64,000 nt of DNA, taken from positions 434,001 through 498,000 of the forward strand of contig NZ_RBCJ01000004.1 of assembly GCF_003626755.1 (NCBI RefSeq), written 5' to 3'. Both the position numbers and the translations under genes were made by a program. The stretch is from Ulvibacterium marinum. GTDB taxonomy: Bacteria; Bacteroidota; Bacteroidia; Flavobacteriales; Flavobacteriaceae. Numbering within the stretch: the stretch's first letter is position 1; each line of letters begins with the position of its first letter. The notes under the pieces are model-generated. The model saw nothing but the letters and a program-made list of their open reading frames with translations, was not told the origin of the DNA and ran no database searches. Below are positions 62,416-64,000 of the stretch, piece by piece.

Positions 62416-62762
62416 TGGGCGTTATCGATTCTTTAAAACAAACCTCATCCAAAGCAATGGATACTGGGGAGACCTATTTGAAAAAGACACAGGAGTATTA
62501 TACCCTGAAAGCTTTTCAACAATTGGCTTTCTCGGCCAGTCTCTTAAGTAAGTTGCTCCTGGTGTGTAGTTTGGTTTTTTTAGGATTTATATTCCTAGTA
62601 GTAGGAGGTGTTATCGCCCTAGGAGAACATTTAAATAGCCTACCGCTAGCATGCCTAGTTATCGGTTTTGTTTTAATCGTTATAGCAGTGATAGTTTTCT
62701 TTTTCAGAAAACATATCGACACAGCCGTTATACGAAAACTCTCTAAAGAATTTTTTAATTGA
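62415..62762 (+). CDS. phage-holin-like/DUF1469-type small membrane protein
   Basis: 115 aa with two adjacent membrane helices (LLSKLLLVCSLVFLGFIFLVVGGVIAL and LACLVIGFVLIVIAVIVFFF, both shortened here) between a helical N-terminus and a basic tail. This matches the Phage_holin_3_6/DUF1469 superfamily; chromosomal members are not phage genes and have no known function. It is co-transcribed with the YtxH gene. Confidence 0.8.
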   Translation: MGVIDSLKQTSSKAMDTGETYLKKTQEYYTLKAFQQLAFSASLLSKLLLVCSLVFLGFIFLVVGGVIALGEHLNSLPLACLVIGFVLIVIAVIVFFFRKHIDTAVIRKLSKEFFN

Positions 62763-62767
62763 ACCAG

Positions 62768-62968
62768 ATGAACAGATACCAATCTTTTGAAGATATTAAA
62801 TATAACCTAAAACGACTAAGTCTTGAAAGGCAAATAGCCTTAGAGCAAATGAAAGGGCTGAAGCATGAGGTGGAAGAGGACCTTGGCCCCTATCAATGGC
62901 TACAAACCGCCGTAGGTGCCATAAAGAAATTTGGAGCATTGTATTTTATAAAAAAACTTGTGAAGTAG
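62768..62968 (+). CDS. small hypothetical protein of the YtxH cluster
   Basis: 66 aa from the ATG at 62768 (MNRYQSFEDIKYNLKRL); a TTG at 62759 is an alternative. It is helical and charged (LERQIALEQMKGLKHEVEEDL), ending with a hydrophobic stretch (VGAIKKFGALYFIKKLVK). It is the last of three genes that commonly travel together. No function is known to me. Confidence 0.75.
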   Translation: MNRYQSFEDIKYNLKRLSLERQIALEQMKGLKHEVEEDLGPYQWLQTAVGAIKKFGALYFIKKLVK

Positions 62969-63005
62969 TTCACGACGTTTTAGTTGGTTAATTGGTTGGT
63001 TGTTT

Positions 63006-63039
63006 AAAAGCGTGCCCGTTTGATTTGGGTGCGCTTTTA
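63006..63039 (+). terminator. probable terminator of the YtxH cluster
   Basis: Imperfect hairpin AAAAGCGTGCCCG / TGGGTGCGCTTTT with following Ts, about 40 bases past the last stop. Confidence 0.6.
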
Positions 63040-63215
63040 TTGATTTAGAAATCAAAAACACATCACTATTTCCTAAACGATAAAAAAGATTCTCGGTTAC
63101 TGTCTTGGCAAAATTCTTTAAAACAAATTACAGGGACTGAAATAATATATGGCCGATAGCCTAAGATGGAGTACAACATTGTACCTTATGGCGAATACAT
63201 TGACTTTAAATAAAA

Positions 63216-64000
63216 ATGAAGATACTTTTAACAGGAGCTACAGGCTACATTGGCAAAAGATTACTGCCCATTTTGTTGGAAAACGGTCATCATGTTGTTT
63301 GTTGTGTAAGGGATAAAGAAAGGTTCAACCCTCCTAAGTCATTAGCACAACATATTTCGATCATAGAAATTGATCTTCTAGAAAGTTCTACCTTGAAAAA
63401 TATTCCGAACGACATTGATATTGCGTACTATTTGGTGCACTCAATGTCTTCGACGAATGACTATCGAGTATTAGAACAGAAATCTGCAATCAACTTTCGG
63501 CAGGCCTTAAGATCGACTTCGGTCAAGCAAGTTATCTATCTAAGTGGTATTGTCAATGAAAAAGAGCTTTCAGAGCACTTATTATCTAGAAGAAATGTCG
63601 AAAAAGAGCTTGAAAAAGGCCAATACCACTTTACATGCCTCAGGGCAGGAATAATCATAGGATCAGGTAGTGCATCTTTTGAAATTATTAGAGATTTGGT
63701 CGAAAAACTTCCTTTCATGATCACTCCCAAATGGTTGCAAACAAGGTGTCAACCCATTGGAATAAGTGATGTTATCCTCTTTCTTACTAAATGCATGCTG
63801 GAAGAAAGAACGTTTAATCGAAACTTCGATATCGGTTGCGACGATATACTCACGTATAGAGAGATGCTCTTGGGTTTCGCCAAGGTCAGAAACTTAAAAC
63901 GTATTATTTGGACCGTGCCTGTGATGACCCCAAAGCTATCCTCGTATTGGTTGTATTTTGTGACTTCTACTTCTTATAATCTAGCTACATCATTAGTGGA
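63216..64000 (+). CDS. NAD(P)-binding epimerase-like protein (runs off the right edge)
   Basis: Frame from the ATG at 63216 (MKILLTGATGYIGKRLLP) to the end of the window, 261 codons. The dinucleotide motif TGATGYIG at 6-13 marks an extended SDR/NmrA-like fold, with YLVHSMSSTNDY and QVIYLSGIVNE further on and a Tyr-poor active site. The region TRCQPIGISDVI and the following IGCDDILTYREML resemble proteins with a C-terminal DUF2867 domain, which would lie outside the window. The function is unknown. Confidence 0.85.
   Translation, partial: MKILLTGATGYIGKRLLPILLENGHHVVCCVRDKERFNPPKSLAQHISIIEIDLLESSTLKNIPNDIDIAYYLVHSMSSTNDYRVLEQKSAINFRQALRSTSVKQVIYLSGIVNEKELSEHLLSRRNVEKELEKGQYHFTCLRAGIIIGSGSASFEIIRDLVEKLPFMITPKWLQTRCQPIGISDVILFLTKCMLEERTFNRNFDIGCDDILTYREMLLGFAKVRNLKRIIWTVPVMTPKLSSYWLYFVTSTSYNLATSLV

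Noticed and set aside
62415-62762. Prophage signal from a holin-like protein
   Set aside because: The protein is a chromosomal small membrane protein in a YtxH cluster; no other phage genes are nearby.
1-64000. CRISPR arrays, rRNA genes or complete tRNA genes
   Set aside because: No regularly spaced repeats or rRNA segments seen; the only tRNA sequence is the tRNA-Val 3' fragment.

Overview
The window looks like chromosomal DNA of a marine Bacteroidota, most likely Flavobacteriaceae. The evidence is a SusC/RagA-type TonB-dependent receptor, dense sulfatase and glycoside hydrolase genes with lipoprotein or Sec signals, a Bacteroidota-type tyrosine recombinase and relaxase, few Shine-Dalgarno sites, and AT-rich intergenic DNA. 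No 16S or marker gene is present, so the genus is not assigned.

Region 1 (1-27943) is one end of a polysaccharide utilization locus for a sulfated, L-rhamnose-rich glycan. Leftward it carries the start of a susC gene, a rhamnose uptake and catabolism operon (rhaT, lactonase-type amidohydrolase, short-chain dehydrogenase, FAD-linked oxidase) and a GH78 rhamnosidase. Rightward it carries a sulfatase-GH106 pair and a tightly packed nine-gene operon: GH78-like enzyme, sulfatase, two large enzymes I cannot place in a family, a CBM9-like/PKD protein, a GH71/GH99-like enzyme, rhamnose mutarotase, and two sulfatases. Five promoter regions carry the same oriented motif, CAGnnnWGTRCAGGATR, 54-106 bases upstream of the first gene of each unit. 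I read this as the operator of a locus-specific regulator. No polysaccharide lyase or GH105 gene is visible, which fits a rhamnan-sulfate-like substrate better than ulvan, but the left part of the locus is cut off.

Region 2 (about 27960-32870) is a junction with a mobilizable element. A terminator and the 3' part of a tRNA-Val(UAC) gene (a likely attachment site) are followed by a tyrosine recombinase, a MobA/VirD2-type relaxase and a MobC-like protein. No intact tRNA-Val partner appears in the rest of the window, so the element may extend beyond it or be a remnant.

Region 3 (about 32980-64000) is visibly more AT-rich and holds a collection of stress, envelope and DNA-repair genes: OMPLA phospholipase, DJ-1/PfpI protein, small membrane proteins (lmo0937-like, YqaE/Pmp3), AI-2E-type permease, YihY/BrkB, AlkA-like glycosylase, a PA2169-type bundle, HPF, AraC regulators, a response regulator with a PAS histidine kinase, Dps, a MOSC protein, an HD-PycTM protein, a phosphoesterase-like/outer-membrane-barrel protein, a GIN-domain protein, topoisomerase IB, and a ligase-associated exonuclease with its ATP-dependent ligase. 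An IS256-family element (40086-41420) with an 8-bp target duplication has clipped the end of a small gene behind hpf. The window ends inside an NAD(P)-binding epimerase-like gene.
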